Shown: piece after piece, positions 59,311-60,387 of the stretch | Layout of the letters: every line of letters begins with the position of its first letter | Numbering within the stretch: the first letter of the stretch is position 1 | NCBI GenBank assembly: GCA_000708835.1 | Contig: DF237467.1 | Coordinates: 5,770-66,156 of the forward strand | DNA from: Klebsormidium nitens | Lineage: Eukaryota; Streptophyta; Klebsormidiophyceae; Klebsormidiales; Klebsormidiaceae | Direction of reading: 5' to 3' | DNA: 60,387 bases | Notes under the pieces: model-generated | Database searches by the model: none | The model's input: only the letters and a program-made list of their open reading frames with translations | Told to the model about the DNA's origin: nothing | Position numbers and translations under genes: made by a program

Positions 59311-60387
59311 ACTGCCACCTTAGGTAGTAAGAAAGCTAGTTTTAATTCAGGTCTCTGTGGGCACAATTCGGTAGTCCGCCTGCTTCCGCTCCTTTGCAGT
59401 ATAAAGAAGACCTACTAGGGTAGAATTCTTGATGATTATCAGTGGGCTCGGAAATAGGGTTGTTGTAACATAGATAAACGTTCATTCTTCATGTGCAAGG
59501 TTGCTCTTGGGTTATTTCCCGTTGCCCAAGCTTAACAACTGTTGTCATCTACATTGACGTTCTTTGCTTGTTGATTTTTGAGCATGTCAATGGTGGGATG
59601 CTTCAAGTCATGTTAGACGCCATGACGGATATAGCACCCACATGCCAGACGTCCAATCAAGTCGTTTGTATGCTGACAAAGCACGGGGTTTGCAACATCC
59701 TCGTATACTGTGATTCCATGCTCAAGGATTTGACTTTAAGTATATAAATGAAAATTGCGTGTGGTGCACGCATCGGTTGCCAGCCTTGGCGGCCCCCTTC
59801 TACCATGGTTGTTTGGTGTTCCCGGAGTCCTTAATCCGTCGATCAGTGCACCGTCACTGACATTGTTCTAATTCAAGGCCCCGGTGTGTGCATCATCCGG
59901 TGACCCAACACATATCTCCGATCAGTTAGGAGGCTCAAGAGTATAATTGAGTGCAGTCTGTATTCATCAAGTCTAGCTCACGCGGTCATGCCACCGTCGC
60001 TTATTAGTCGGGCCTTTGTGTAATCGTTAAACGGCCTCGATTTTAGGCATGATGCACATGCTTGAATGGATCCGTAAGCAATCGTCCCATTTGGCTCATG
60101 TAGTGGTCCCGGCTTGCATGGACGGTTGTGGCCGCCGCGCGATGTTTATTCGATCACATCACTAAGTCTGCCTGATTGTTGCATTAAGTTGGATGGTCTC
60201 TTTTCGAATTGAACACGCTGTGCATGAATTCATAGGCCATGCAGCATGCATGCATGCAGATCTTGAATGCGCACCCACCATCTGATGCACATGGAATCGT
60301 AGGAGCCTGCATGATGGCGTGTCATGCCAGAATCCATCGGTGCCATATCGGCTCGGGTAATCGCTAAGCGAGCGACGCGTGTCACAA
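59311..60387. other. 3' flank of the RH3-like gene
   Basis: This holds the helicase 3' UTR and intergenic sequence. A self-complementary gcatgcatgcatgc run lies at about 60245-60258. The 84-codon frame at 59493-59747 shows no family resemblance. No further gene is recognised. Confidence 0.55.

Noticed and set aside
1-60387. tRNA, rRNA, CRISPR array, prokaryotic operon or intact transposon
   Set aside because: I looked for cloverleaf-like stretches, regular spaced repeats, transposase or reverse-transcriptase motifs and terminal repeats and found none I could defend.

Overview
The window is nuclear DNA from a green-lineage eukaryote. Genes carry many spliceosomal introns (4 to 27 each, usually 200-700 bp). 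Exons are GC-rich and introns AT-richer. Two proteins are diagnostic: a plant-type exportin-1 and a plastid DEAD-box helicase of the RH3 type with a GUCT domain and a glycine/arginine-rich tail. Long single-gene loci, GC-rich coding sequence and an ankyrin-fused bacterial-style GT2 suggest a streptophyte alga (Klebsormidium-like) rather than a flowering plant. The lineage is inference. I rebuilt gene models by hand from splice sites, reading-frame phase and protein-family conservation; all eight models below have consistent phase at every junction.

Layout. (1) 853-9605, plus: an ankyrin-repeat/cellulose-synthase-like GT2 membrane glycosyltransferase whose 5' end is missing or unresolved. (2) 11414-13865, minus: a DCC (DUF393) thiol-disulphide oxidoreductase-like protein. 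(3) 15347-17697 and 18963-21077, minus: two tandem paralogues of a secreted cupredoxin-fold protein without the usual copper-ligand Cys-His-Met. (4) 22508-29333, minus: a 12-exon ENTH-domain, epsin-like clathrin adaptor with NPF motifs, a tandem RQNSAS repeat and a Cys-rich C-terminus. (5) 31288-34196, minus: a TPR protein with DLL motifs. (6) 35288-50591, plus: XPO1/CRM1 in 28 exons, 1069 residues. (7) 52597-59310, plus: an RH3-like plastid DEAD-box helicase in 11 exons, 768 residues. The gaps of about 1-2 kb between genes hold no gene I can support.

The genes do not form an operon-like unit; this is an ordinary eukaryotic neighbourhood. Two neighbours (ENTH adaptor and DLL/TPR protein) could both relate to clathrin traffic. 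The GT2 and the cupredoxin pair are candidate wall or extracellular-matrix genes. The TPR gene and XPO1 are head-to-head across about 1.1 kb.

Most notable observations: the ankyrin-GT2 fusion; Val instead of the leptomycin-reactive Cys in XPO1; a cupredoxin pair with a lost metal site; GC-AG introns, one conserved between the paralogues; and decayed exon or splice-site copies and minisatellites inside introns of the GT2, XPO1 and helicase genes. No tRNA, rRNA, CRISPR array or intact transposon was recognised.
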